Assembly (NCBI RefSeq): GCF_017654505.1
Contig: NC_054552.1
Span: forward strand, 30,168,915 to 30,232,914
Length of the DNA stretch: 64,000 nucleotides
DNA from: Polyodon spathula
Lineage: Eukaryota > Chordata > Actinopteri > Acipenseriformes > Polyodontidae
Direction of reading: 5' to 3'
The notes beneath the pieces are model-generated. The model made no database searches. It worked only from the letters and a program-made list of their open reading frames with translations, and had not been told where the DNA came from. The position numbers were made by a program, and so were the translations under genes. Positions 1 through 21,566 of this stretch are shown piece by piece (the first letter of the stretch is position 1; each line of letters starts with the position of its first letter).

Positions 1-1024
1 CGCAAAATAAAATGGTAGAGATGAAACGGGTTGCTGCCTTAGCCACGTTGAACGTAAAGATTTTTAACAATTGAGACGTTTGTTCAGTTAACACACCTCT
101 TAACTGTTTATATGTATCGGATGCACATGTTAGGGTGGTAGACCAGCAGGGAGCTTGAGACCATGCATGTAATTTTAGGTTGGATGTAAGGGACGATGCT
201 TTTTACTGGATGATGATGCCTTTGGCTGTAAAGTTTAATGGGAACAAAGAAGATGCTGAACCAGCCATTGTAGGTTTAACCTTTCCTCAACCTGTTTCCT
301 CAGATCTGTTACTATTCAAAATCGTATTTGAAAGGGGTTGTCGCAAAAATAGGCTGTCACCAGACCACAATCCTATCGTGCCTCTGTGATATGCTTGGGA
401 GAAGGATAACAACAAACCCAACCATGGATACTGAGCTACAGCAGATGTGCCTGGAGGAATGGAAGACCTCTTCTCCCATGTTTAGGCTAATCAACTGCAG
501 CAAGGGAGTTTTCCTACTGCCTGGAGTTCTGAGAAACTAGCATTCTTATTGTGTTCTCTATTAGCTTTGTATATCATTTTTATATAGTAGGTGTTGCACT
601 CCAGCTAGACCTTGCTCCATTATTTCCATGTCTTGTGTCACTCCTACAAATTATGCAATTTTGAGGTGTTTCACATTCAATCAAGTCAACGTTTAGTTTT
701 CAAAAAGCTTCGCTGTTTTGTTTTAAATTAAAAAAAAAAAAAAAAAGTTTGAAAATATATAAAATGCACAATGTATTTTCAAAAATGTGTAGCACCAGGT
801 TGCTGAGTCATGCAGAAAGCTGGCATCAATTAGTAACCAAGTTCTGTTCTGGGGAGAGGAGATCTGAGAGAGGGGTGGGATACAGGCCTCACTTCTCATT
901 GGGCACCCTGCTTGCTGTTAGAGGCGGTGACAGTCGGATGGCTGCAGTTATGAACAGTGGGGATGTTTAGTGTTAGTGCTGCATTTTGCTGAAAGTTCTC
1001 ACTGTAGGATTGTGTTGTTACAAC
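1..1024. other. Upstream flank of FAH
   Basis: No exon of a neighbouring gene can be recognised here; short open frames at 180-540 resemble nothing I know. An A-rich tract lies at 729-746. The 200 bases before the FAH start hold purine-rich sequence and an inverted CCAAT (attgg, near 898-902). The FAH promoter must lie in or just above this stretch. Confidence 0.5.
756..764 (+). promoter_or_regulatory. Possible TATA-like element upstream of FAH
   Basis: TATATAAAA lies about 260 bases before the FAH start codon, with an inverted CCAAT about 135 bases downstream of it. Such strings occur by chance in AT-rich DNA, and the liver enzyme may use a TATA-less promoter, so this is only a candidate. 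Confidence 0.2.
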
Positions 1025-9258
<8,234 letters not shown>

Positions 9259-9698
9259 TAAGAGCAACACTCTTCAAAATAATCATTCCTTAACAACACA
9301 TACTGTACTGGAGTTGTGCTTGTTTTCCCCACACTTTGGTTACCAGAAGCAGTGTTATGTATGTTAAGTTTAACATTTTAATTACAAGAGAGTAACAAAA
9401 ATCTTTGTTATTTACAGTAACTGTATGATTCTTCAGGGTTTACACATTCTAATTCATTTTTTTTTAATCTACTGTACTGTTAGTATATTTGTATAATCAA
9501 AATAATGTTAGCACAGTAAATGTCACATAATCTGTTCTAAACCTCATACACACACTGGTTATATTCCATGGTTAAATAATTGAGTTCATGAATTATTTCT
9601 AGTTGTGTCAATTCGCTCCACCCTGTTTATCAGATGAAGCTTTTGATTTGACTGTCTTCATAGGCTAGTTACTGTAACCCTTTTTGTTTTGCATAATG

Positions 9699-9704
9699 AA
9701 TAAA
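9699..9704 (+). terminator. FAH: FAH polyadenylation signal
   Basis: AATAAA, about 440 bases after the FAH stop, is the only canonical hexamer I see in the plausible 3' UTR (9259-9700). A GT-rich downstream element (ttgttggtatgagtgtg, about 9743-9759) follows, as expected for a cleavage site. Confidence 0.65.
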
Positions 9705-10913
9705 CACATCATATATATTCCTTCTGTTTTGGCTTCAGTGCCTTGTTGGTATGAGTGTGAAATTTAAGCAAATAACCAAACCAATACCAAATCGTATTTA
9801 GAGCTAGGATCAGCATTACAACATAATCCTTTTGACACTGCCCCCTGCTGGACGATGAGGATACTGACAGCAGGTAGACATTTGTCATCTGGAGAACATG
9901 GAGACAGTGTGGGTTTTTTTTTGTTTGTTTTTTTTTTTTTACGTGTGTTTTGTGACGTGGGCGACACAGCCTAAAACATAATATAGATTTTTATTTATTT
10001 ATTTATTTTTAGTTGTAGTATTATACAGTACAGTAATGATCTGCTATAAAACGATTTGAAACTCCTAGCTTTGCCATATAGTTATTTCACTAACTTTTTC
10101 TAAATGGGGACTCAACACATAGCAAAGCTATGTTAAATTATTGTTGTGATTATTATTCTGCCACACATCTTTGCTACACAACTGCCAACAGGACTTATTT
10201 TAATATGGTCCTATGGGGCTTAGACTGACATCGTTTTTGGACAGTTTGAATGAACTAGAGGGAGGGGTAGTTCCTTATACCACAGTATTTCCACATTGTA
10301 AATATGCTTTTACCATAGTTTACCCTGGTTTGCCGTGTTTATTATTATGCTTCTCCATACCCTGCTGTTATTTTGCAATGCTTACCTAAGCTATACCATG
10401 CTTTCACTTTGCTTTATTACCCTTTTGCTGTGTTTTTACAATGGAACACTTTTGTAAGGGATCCCTGCCGACGTGGCTTTTGCAATGAAATAATGAATAG
10501 ATATAACCTGCAGTTGTGAGTTTCAGTTTCCATTCAGATTCCTGCAGTGAATCTAGTGATTGACAATAGATCCTGATTCATTGCACCGACAGAGGCATTT
10601 ATCTTCCATGTGTTAACAGAGGACTGCAAGAGACATGTGAAATGTCCAATTTTGGTCTGACATGAATCTGATGATGTGGAGGCCTGCCGGAACACATCAA
10701 TTGATGCAATCTTGGAAAACAAGCAGTGCAGCTCAGGCAGTAAATTAAATGAAGGTGGTGCATTGGAGCGATCATTTATTTTAACCCTTAAAGCAATTGT
10801 TAGGAAATTAAACTAAATCGTTACAACATTAAATATCCAGGTTATAGGGGTGAAGCAGCAGCAGCTTAATGCAAACTGCTGTTTTAAAAGTTATTATTTA
10901 GTTAACAAAGTAA

Positions 10914-10993
<80 letters not shown>

Positions 10994-13900
10994 TAATTGT
11001 GGATGAGACCTAATTTGCACAATTACATTTATATTGAACCGGACCATAATTGAGTTAGCGGCACTGCTTTTGTCATATGGGATATTAGTCAGATCAGATG
11101 CAATAATGATTGATGAAGTGGTCAGAATGAAGTCCTGTAATTTTTCTCTGTTATATGTATATAGTTTGTTCTTTTTTAATGTTCATCTTAAAAGGAAATC
11201 CAATAAAAAATACTCCCGAAACAGCCTTTAGAAAGGGGGTGCTTTATTGAATCTGCATTCAGTAGCTGAAGGCTTCCCACATTATAATAAAAAGCAGGGT
11301 CGCCATGGTGATGTGACATACTCACCCAGCATTGAAAACGCAATAATGAGATGTGAGGACACCGATTCTGAACATGGCAAACAGAGCTGGTTTTGTTTTA
11401 TAAGGAGTGAGCTTCATGTACTGTAGCCTTGTGGTTTCTTTAAAACTGAATATCTGTGGTATTCATGTATAAAAAAACACTCCAAAGGGAACTCATTATT
11501 AAATGAAAAAACATCTGGTTATCTAGAGAACTCAGGTGTAAAAAGCAGCCTTAAAGTTTGTGTACTTGGTGTCGTTGCCGGGGGACACGTTCACATGAAA
11601 CATTAAAACCTGAAGTGCTTGTATTTGACTTGTTTTGGCTTCCTAATAGAGGGGACCTTTTGAATTGCATTACACACAAAACCACTGCATTGCCAAAAAG
11701 AGAAGAGTATGTGTGTTTAATGTATAATCCTTAACGGATCACCAATCAAATGACAAAGCAATTAGCATAAGTGATAATTAGACTGGAAGATGAGGTGCTT
11801 AGTGCCGAGACTGGGAATAGAAGTAGCAGAGTATTTGAGCTCTTTTTAAAGCAGTCCAGAATGAAGACGTTGGAGTCACCTGACAGTAATTCATGGTTGT
11901 AGAGTAAAAGTTACCTTGATGTATTGTTCACAAACACACACATACAACACAGGAATAATGTTACCATCTTTCAGCAATGGATGAGCATGGAGACTGAACT
12001 ATCGGTCCCACCCAAAGCAGGTCTTCCCTGCAGAGACGGTCTGAGAGGCTAAGTGACAAGTTAATGTGGTTCTATACCAGGTTAGACCCATAAAACGTAA
12101 ACAGAACCTAATGCACAGATTGCATCGGGGACTGAACTGCAGTGGAAAGGTTATTATTATGTTTGTTTTACTTCTCCTTACTGGCAACAGGACTCCTGTA
12201 GAAGAATACTTATGAACCTCTGCAACAGTGATGCAGTAGAAATACTTTTTTTTTTTTTCCTGCTCCCCACACAGAAAATGATTTGTAACGACAGTCAATT
12301 TTGATACAAAGCAACATTTCTCATGGAACTAAATCTTCAAAGAGCTGATTTAGCCCAGCCATGGCAATCCTTCATCACGACAAGGGGTTTAAACAAGGAG
12401 AGAAACCATCCTGCATGTTTAGAAAATGAAAAGTGCAGCTGCAATTTTATGATACTTCACAGCATAATTTACTGCTTTCTAAGAAACGTTCATTAAAACA
12501 CATGTCACTCAAGAACTTGCCAAGAAGGTCAATAATATTTCCTTCATTAAAAACCTGAAATGCCACCAGCTTTCTGGCAGGTTAATTGAAGATTTTTAAC
12601 ATTCTTAATATACAAGATGAAGGAAGGTCTCCAGTATCACTTAACACTGATGAACTGTAAACACATATCCACAGTGGTAACTGGAATCAGTAGACTTTTT
12701 ACATACAGCTCGACAACGCAGGAACACTTGACATTAACAGCCTTACAGACAACATTACTATGCAAGGGGCTCAATTTGTTCCGGCAAGACGACAGTTAAT
12801 AACAGAATTCAAGAATGGGAGACGAATGAGGCCAGCGGAATACTTTTATGATGACATGGAATACAAATTAAAAGAAAGCACCATTGGACTCCTCCAGAGG
12901 GAAGAAACACATTAGACATGTATATTGAAGTAGTTAAAAATTAAATAGTAATGAATGAAGAAGACCAGCAGATAAAGGTTAAGCATGTTTGCACCTACTT
13001 TTTTTTAACCGAAATGATTAATTCACTGGTGAGTCCAAAATAGCTTGTCTATAGATGTATAAACCACCATGGACTTTCTCGTCCAAACAGCCTTTCAGTT
13101 TGACATTTTCTGTTTCAAGGTGTCATTATAAAGTTTTTCCAATGCAGTATAAGCTGCAACACTGTCACACACACACACACACACACTGATCCTCAACTGA
13201 TCTGAACTGAACATATGCAGATCCAATTGTTTCAATATTACAAGGTTTGCTAAATTTTAGCTTTATACATCAACCAGACATACCATATATTCACTGCAGC
13301 TATTTATTGTATTTTTATTGTTCCAGTGCACTATTCATTATAAAGTATGAAAAAAATACTCCAGACAATCTTTGTGGTTGTAGCTGAGGCACTTGTTCAC
13401 ATGCACTTTAGAATACATTAATAAGAATCTAATCAAACTAGAGGCATCAACATAACCAGACAAACAGGTAGAGTGTTTGTGGCACACTTAGTTAAACCAC
13501 AGTGAGAACTCAACCTGTGCCGTAGAAGGTGAATCTTTACAGTAGTACAGCAAGTCGATTGTGTGGTGATGTGCCTAGATCCGAGCAGTAACATTAAAAA
13601 GGGACACTGCCTCCTTTTCCTTTGATATCACATCAAACAGCCACGGGAAACCTACATATACATTAGTAAATACACTTTCTGTATGTAGTTTAGTTCAGTA
13701 AACATACTGTTCCAGAACCCCTCAATAAACTATACCATTAGTTCCAATAATTAGAAAAAATGTATACAAATTAGCTTTCCCTACGCTTTATAAATATGAA
13801 TGGCTTTATTTATTATTATTGAAATAAGGCCTTGCTGGAGAAAATGTCCCTTTGATCAAATGCACTTTTATTTCAATGCATAATGTTTGAAATGTTTGAC

Positions 13901-14071
13901 TGTTTAACTGCCAGCACAAGCAGCCACACATACTGACAGAACCAATGATTGCTTTCTCAGTGCGCGATAGTCGGTCCACAGTGAGGGCTCGGCAACATGG
14001 AAGCTCTGATTGGTTGACAGGTGTGTTGAGCCAGGCGTGTGTAGGAGATGGTAACCTCCCTTTTCCCAAGT
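9705..14071. other. Intergenic region between FAH and CTXND1
   Basis: About 4.4 kb without a recognisable exon. It holds a T-rich tract (9913-9941), a degenerate short-repeat block (10270-10450), a long (AT)n array (10915-10990) and a short (CA)n run near 13168-13187. Segments such as 12300-12600 are AT-rich but look non-repetitive and could be conserved non-coding DNA. Confidence 0.5.
10915..10990. repeat. (AT)n microsatellite
   Basis: An uninterrupted AT dinucleotide run of about 75 bases. Confidence 0.95.
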
Positions 14072-14077
14072 TTTATT
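14072..14077 (-). terminator. CTXND1: Candidate CTXND1 polyadenylation signal
   Basis: TTTATT on the plus strand gives AATAAA on the minus strand, 213 bases after the CTXND1 stop. Another AATAAA on that strand lies near 13806, so the real cleavage site is uncertain. Confidence 0.4.
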
Positions 14078-14289
14078 AAAAGGTTCAAGCACAGTTTTTT
14101 TTTTTTTTTTTTTGTATTTCTATTGAAGTTTGATGTGAGGAATTTTGTGGCAAATTTCCTTATAAAAAATCAAATTAAAAAAACCTGAAGCCTTGCTCAG
14201 TCTTTTCTATCAGCAGCACGCTACAGCGTTCCACGTTTCAGCAAAGAAATCCCCAATGGAACCGTTTCCATGGTGATGCCTCAGCCGCT

Positions 14290-14529
<240 letters not shown>

Positions 14530-16967
14530 CTAAGAGGCAAAGGATGAGATGCAGTATGATAAATGCTGATAATACACAGCATGCAGCTGACATTCTACAT
14601 CAGCAACATCTTCCTTCCATCCAAAACAACAACATACCTCCTTCAAAGTGATGCTGTGAGAAGTGTAAGAGTTAATGGGGTCTATTTTAATGATCTAAAA
14701 CTTGGTGGATCTAAATATCACCTGCCCTAAAACTCTCTGACCTGATATTCCACAGACCATGTTTAATTATTATTTGTTTTTTATTAAGCGATGTTATTCA
14801 GGGGGACAATCAATCTACCCTGTAGGAAAACCCTCCTGGGATTAACAGAGAGGTGGTGTTATTTAGATTTGCAGATGTGGTAATAATTAATGATTTATTT
14901 TGCTCCAATCCTAGAATCAATCCACAGTTACAGATTGCTAGAACACACTGTTTTTTTTTTCTTTTTTATTGCAAATGAATGCCTTGTTGACTCTTAATAA
15001 TCGCTATATACTGTAGATTCTAGGGATAAAATTTTCTGCCATGTGTTTCTAAAGCTAATTTTCTAAAGCTCTTCTGGAAGGTCAACTTTTCCCACCTTTA
15101 ATTTCATCTTCAAAACTTTGAATGCTCTGAATGACTACAAAGCCATTTCTGCACAGTCTGGTGTGATTTAATACATCTTCCGTTAGGGTTCGTGCAACAG
15201 TAATAATGAAACGTCAGCTTTTCGTTCAGTTTCACAGTGCCTGCAATTATAGAAAATCCTGTGCAATTTGCTCTATAATCCAACAGAGCTGCTGGTCAAG
15301 CAGCTAAAATAAAGAGTGATTGAGAATGTTATGGCATTTAATGATGGTGGAATTAGAGCTAAACCATTGGGATGCATTTAAAACACTCATACAGTTATTA
15401 GCTACCAGAAAGCAATAGGAACTCTAGAGTGGTCTTTCCGAACTGAAGTATAACGTGTATATACCCAAATAATTAAAAGATGTTCCACCAACGAAAAGAG
15501 AATTACAGAGCTAATAACATTTTAAATAAGACATGCTAAAAAGAACAGGCTGAAGTACACAAAGAGTCAGGTGGTCTTCAAGACTTACTTGAAGTGTTGT
15601 ACATTATGAATGAACTGCAACTTTTTTTTTTTTTTTAAATCTTCCAATAAATAAATAATAAATGATTTGCCCTAAGCTTAATGCAAATTAATCTGTAGAT
15701 ATTCTTTTTGTACCCAAGAGATGTTTCCAGTATATTGTCCCTTTACCTCACATATCTGGCCATGTAAGCAATCACGCTACGGCAATTAAGATCTCCCATT
15801 AAGTATCCCCTGCAGGGTCTGAATTTAAATCTTTTTATGTGTGTCAATGTGAATAAATGTCAACTGAAAAGATGTTTTAGAGAAGGTGCTTTAAACTCCT
15901 CAATACAGTTTTCCTCATCATTACAGAGCATGTTTATAAAGCAATACAGCTGACTTCTCTAGCATCTGCATAAGCTGTGATCTCTCAGAAAGAGTGTCCA
16001 ACATACTGGACCTTGTAAGCAGTAAACCCAATAAAGCAGCTTTGTATATCCCTAAATTACATTAGCTGATGTACTGCGATGTCAAGCAGCAGATTAATGC
16101 CACTCTTGCTCTCTATCTAATCGTTATTGGCTCAGACACTCTGTGGTTCCAGCCAGCATTCTGCTGTATCCTGGTACTTTATAAACGCCACCCAGAAATA
16201 AAGCGATAAAAAGAAAAACTATCAGCATCACTTTGGCTGTAAAAAATGCTGTTCTTCGCCAGTCTCTGTAATTAAGAAACATGCGTTGAAGCAGCATTGC
16301 AACTTTTAAAACTGAACAAAAGAACAAATGCCAGGCATGAAAGTTTTTCTAAAGACCTTCGTCTGTTGCAGACATTGTGAAACAATGGCAAGAGAATTCA
16401 GAAATATTATTACAATGTAATCAAACTTAAAATGGCAGGGACTATGTAAATACGCTAGTAAAATAAGTATATCAAAAATAGTATTTTACTTATATAGCCT
16501 TTCACTGTGCATTACCCAGCAAGCAAAAGTCTTCCATATTATTTTAAAAACAGAACCACAATGGCTCACTTGAAAAACAACCACACACACTGAGCAATGG
16601 AGCATTGGGGCAACAGTAACAGTACTCCATACCGATCTGGTCTTTTTTTCATAGCTCTTCAGCTTTAGTAAGCTCTCGCCCCAGATCGCTTTCCGTAACA
16701 AAATCTGGAACCGAGATTCCACTTAGGCATTGAAACGGGCGTTCAGTTTCACAAGCACCCCCTCACGAACAGGAGGTGCTATAGGGAGTCAGGAAGCATC
16801 GGTTAGAGGAGGCATTTACGAAAATTAAACATAATGATTGCAGAAAGCTGCAACAGATATAAAGAGGTAAGAAAAGGTCACAGCAAAAAGCAGGTGGTCT
16901 ACTAGATGAAACATTAATTTTTAGTACAGTACATTAAGTATAATAAAAACAAATATGTGTTAAACAA

Positions 16968-16970
<3 letters not shown>

Positions 16971-17036
<66 letters not shown>
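16971..17036. repeat. (TA)n microsatellite
   Basis: A pure TA run of about 66 bases. The long alternating Tyr-Ile frame across it is an artefact of the repeat. Confidence 0.95.
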
Positions 17037-17037
<1 letters not shown>

Positions 17038-20000
17038 TAATAAAAAACCCTATCAAAGCTGTTACTGAGCTTATTATGACTGAGCCTATTATGTTGTACT
17101 GTTGTAATAAAAAACAAAAAAAAACCATATAGGAACTTGTAGCATGCCAGGAACAGCAGATCACCAGATTAGGATCAGTACATTTTATTAGCTAAACTAA
17201 TTTGACTAGATAAGAGGCCATGAGATCAAGGTCTTGTTTCACAGTCACTCAGAGCAGTAAAATTACCCTTCCATGTTAATTAGGGCTTTTTAAAGTTTAT
17301 TACCCGATCATGCAGTTTGGAGAGTGCCAGGGTGCTGGGGGAGTAAGGAGAGGATATTAAAATATAACACTCCTGCCCCAGAATGAAGGATTCTCCCAGG
17401 GCTAAAATGCCAGCCAAGCCAATGCCACTTGACATTGAATCTTGATTTCAGACACCCCTTAGTCAGTCTGTTTCATCCACCTGACTTTAAAAACAGTCAA
17501 TGGCGATGAAAGAAAGTCCACTGCAAGCATGACTGAATGGTCAGCCAGACCAGAAGGAATTTATTGACGCAAGCTCATTACATGGGGTGCTAGCTAAGGA
17601 CGCTTGGAAAGGCTTCTAATTGAAATGCTTTGTCAGTGAATTTTATTTATTTTACTGTAGTATTGCATTACTGGGCCCTATTCACAAAGTCATACCTTCA
17701 CTATTTAAAGACTTTTTTGTGAAGGTTCTCTAAATTTAGAGTTTGTTCTGATATAGAAGAATACTCTTCCTCTTTAGTGGAAAAATGCTTAAGGAATACC
17801 AAAGGAGACTGTAAGGAAGAAAAAAAAACACATTTAAATAAAGAAGTGAGTTCAGGTTTATGAATGTTGTTTTTATTTCTCTGTTTATTACCTTACCCAT
17901 ATTGAAAGAGACTGAACTACTACAGCACAAACCTAAATAAGAGAGAAACTCTTTCGTCATGAATCTGGTGTTAAATAATCAGGGAACTTGCACTGTACCT
18001 GCGTCAGCATTTTGGTATTACCTTACATATATCACATTAATAAGCAATGTCCTCCAGGCCTATCTTTCTTGTTCTGCTCATCCCCGGTTCTCGGGAACTG
18101 TAACCTTGGCAACGCCATTAGCAAGTTAAAAGGAAATTACGATCGGTCAACCAAAAGCTTGAATAGGATGCCTTTTATCTTTGAATCAACTCAAAACAGA
18201 ATGAAAACAGTTTGTTCTTCCTTCAGAGTGTTTGCTGGCTGGTGGGTTGTGCACAGTGTCTGCCGATGGGGTTAAACACTACACACAAAGGGATACCAGG
18301 CAATCAAAAAGCAATTGCTGAGTCTCTACACAGGGCAATAATGATTAAGCTATATCAGACGAAATAATCAATACATCAATACTGTGTACATATTACTTGA
18401 AAAAAGTAATATGTACAAGTCAAAATATTTACACAATATTTACAGTTATATCAAAATACCACAGAATGCTGCACTCTGTATTGGTTTCGTATTATATTCT
18501 AATAAAAATGCTTCTTATAATTTAAGCCCTAGTAAATGAGTATAATTATAATCATACTGTAGGTTGCATATTTCTTCTTTGCTTTTCCAGCGTTTCATCA
18601 TGCCTGAGTGACCTGTGTATTTATATAAGGTAATATGTGCTCTGTAAGTGCTCTAAGCAGTCAAGGAACTCATGTATGATTGTGCACTATTTAAAAGATA
18701 TACTCATTCTCATCTGGTGCTCAGTACTGTCTTCGTGTGACAGTCTGGTACAATACAAAGTCCCTGCAGTCTGTTGAATAGTCCTGTTATTTGGATCTGG
18801 CAACAGCTGTTAATTGGTTCAAGCCCTAAACCTTTTTCAATGCTAAACTTCACAAAATGCCCCACGTTTAAAATGACCTTTCCCATGCTCTCCATTCTTT
18901 CCAGCTTTGTGCATAGAAAGTGAATACCATAAGTAAAAAAAAATTAAAAATAGACTTGAAAATCGGGCTTACGCAGTTTTAGGAAACTGTATTTTAATAC
19001 TTTAAACTAATTATTTTCACCAGTGAAGTCATTAGGTATTGCATACTGTGGTAAACGCATAGTTAAGTGTTGTAAAGCTTTGTAAAACCATGGAAAAATT
19101 GATAAGTTTGACAGAACACTATAAAACATAGGAAACTGTAATCATTATATAGCACCTTTCACAGTGGACCACCATCACAAAGCGCTTTATAAGATACGAG
19201 ACTAGGGTGTGTGAACAATGCAAGGTTAAAATAACTTTTTTTCTATAATGGCTGAAATGTATGAAAATGGTATTCAAACTTAAATAGGAACTTAGTATGG
19301 TTAAGAGTTATCTAATGTATTCTTCTTGTTTAGATTTACTTTGTTGTAATAGTTTTGTCTTGCTGCTGGATTTCTTTGCTCTGCTACGGACAGTGTGGCA
19401 GGGGGGCAGGTTGATGGTTACACTCTGTTGTTCCAGAGGTACTCGGAGGTTGCTCATGATTCCGAGAGCTATATTTCTCACTGCTATTTAGCTGAATGCA
19501 TGACCGCCAAGTAGGAATTCAGTAATGTATGCTAATTATTCTTCCATGGAGTGCTAATTAAAATGATGGATACTTTTTGGATTACACTGTTTCCAGTAAA
19601 ACTTCCAGCCAAGAATTATGGCTGTGGAAACTCCAAGTGACTGAAAATAAATGACAGAGATTATCTGTAGATTCTTGTCGATGATCATTAGTGAAGGGGA
19701 ATCCCAGAATATCCAATTTCAGGACTGAAGTGAATGAGAAGCTTTAACCCACATGGATCCTAACCTGCTGGATCCTAACCTGCCATTAGAGATGAATGGA
19801 TTTTCAGAAGTAAGCAATATGGGATTTTACTCTTTACTCCTGTCTTCACCAAGGAGAGACTGTTGATAAAAGTATTTTTCTAAGCTCTAAATTTTGCTGA
19901 TGTAAGAAAATTATTTATGCTTTACACACAATTTTTTTGTGTTACCAGAAAATCGAAAGTTATCAAGTTATCAAACGCCCACCTTCTTCATGCTCTCACA

Positions 20001-21342
20001 CAATAAATAAAACCAGTTTAAATTTGTCACGAGAGTATACTCATGTCAATTAAATAATTTAAACAGGACTGGTGTTTTATATGTTTTTACAGACAGAAAT
20101 AAACCATAGAGATTCGCAAGCATTGTTAGATGTCTTACTGGGTAGATCAATTAAATGATATGTCAAACTGCAAGTTACAAATAAATAGAGGAATGCTGAC
20201 TTTAAACTGAGTCTGTTTGAAACTTGCATGGGAAGCAATAAGGTCACAGTGTGGTAGGCAAACATAGACAAGGTGTTACACTGATAAAGTCAAATAGCTG
20301 ATGACTTGAGGCTGTTAGCTGTCTGGAGAGAGAGATCATCAATTAAAAACACACAGCCCCTGCAAAGCACAAAACAAATTAAAGAGTGCAGAGGAGCTGC
20401 TGCTCCTGGCCTGCCATGGGCTATTTTTGATAAAAACAGCTCCAGGTCCATAAATCTAATTTATACGCTGCCAAGACAACTCCTAATTACAGTATGAAGG
20501 TTAGGTTTGCCCACTTCAGCGCAAGTGGAAGCCACTTTGCAGGTCAAACTTTCTGTTTACTGGAGTTCTCCGGTGTACTCACAGCTCCTGTAGGGGATTC
20601 CTTAATGTCTTGGGAGTCACAAGAATGTTTTTAAAGTGGAGCATTGCAGCCAAGTGCCCTGACCTCAGATATTGTGTTGCACTATGTCAAAAATTATGAC
20701 AAACACTATTGATTTTCTATTTCAGAGTGACTTAATTTAACATAATCTTTCATTTGTTCTATTGTATTTGTCAAAGGTCACATCTGCCCTTAGGTATTAC
20801 AGCTCATAAGCTACAGTGTAATTAAGCTTTGACCCATAGTAAAGCTGAATGGCTGAAACCACTATAAAATTTAAGAGGCTCCCTTATAAAATGTACAATG
20901 CTTTTACCATGCAGTACCTTGTGTTTATCATTGTAAACCATGTTTTTTTTACAATGCTTGCATGTGATCTCCCTATGCTTTTATGCTCTTTCAGGGTTAA
21001 GGTTAAGAATAATTACCAATGCATTCAACAGCAATATCCATTCCATAAAATAAAATATATAATGGGGACCCATTGTGATTCTTATGTCTCCTATGAAACA
21101 GAATCTGATACTCTCAATACTGTATACTAAAACGTTAATACCAAGTTTCATGACACTGGATAAGTGGTTCACCAGATATATGCACAGATTGTGAAGTGAG
21201 ACATACGTACATGCCCAGCGAGGGATCATAAACAAGCAAACACATCCTACCTATATAATTCAACCATGTTTGATATTTATGGCACAGTTCATTCTCTTTC
21301 ATCTTTTAACTTTTGACAGCCTTAGAAACTGCTACAACAAGC

Positions 21343-21352
21343 GAGTGAGAGG

Positions 21353-21400
<48 letters not shown>
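21343..21400. repeat. (GA)n purine tract
   Basis: An almost pure GA run opening with gagagggaggga. This is a strand-asymmetric polypurine segment of a kind that can form triplex DNA and often binds GAGA-type factors. Confidence 0.9.
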
Positions 21401-21402
<2 letters not shown>

Positions 21403-21510
21403 CGCCCTTTACAGGAGCAGCTGTTCAAAGATGCATAGCAGCAAAGTGACATCAACACCCATTATTATTTGCAGATATTTATACAGAACCCATGTTTGAG
21501 GTGTCTTCTA

Positions 21511-21566
21511 GAGCAAATAGAACAAATGTTTGCAGAAAGAGCAAATAGAACAAATGTTTGCAGATT
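21511..21566. repeat. 28-bp tandem duplication
   Basis: Two adjacent copies of a 28-base unit that begins gagcaaatagaacaaatg. The copies are nearly identical, which suggests a recent slippage or duplication event. Confidence 0.85.

Noticed and set aside
1..540. Possible 3' end of an upstream neighbour such as ZFAND6
   Set aside because: The neighbour is expected from human gene order, but no exon, stop or motif of it can be recognised here.
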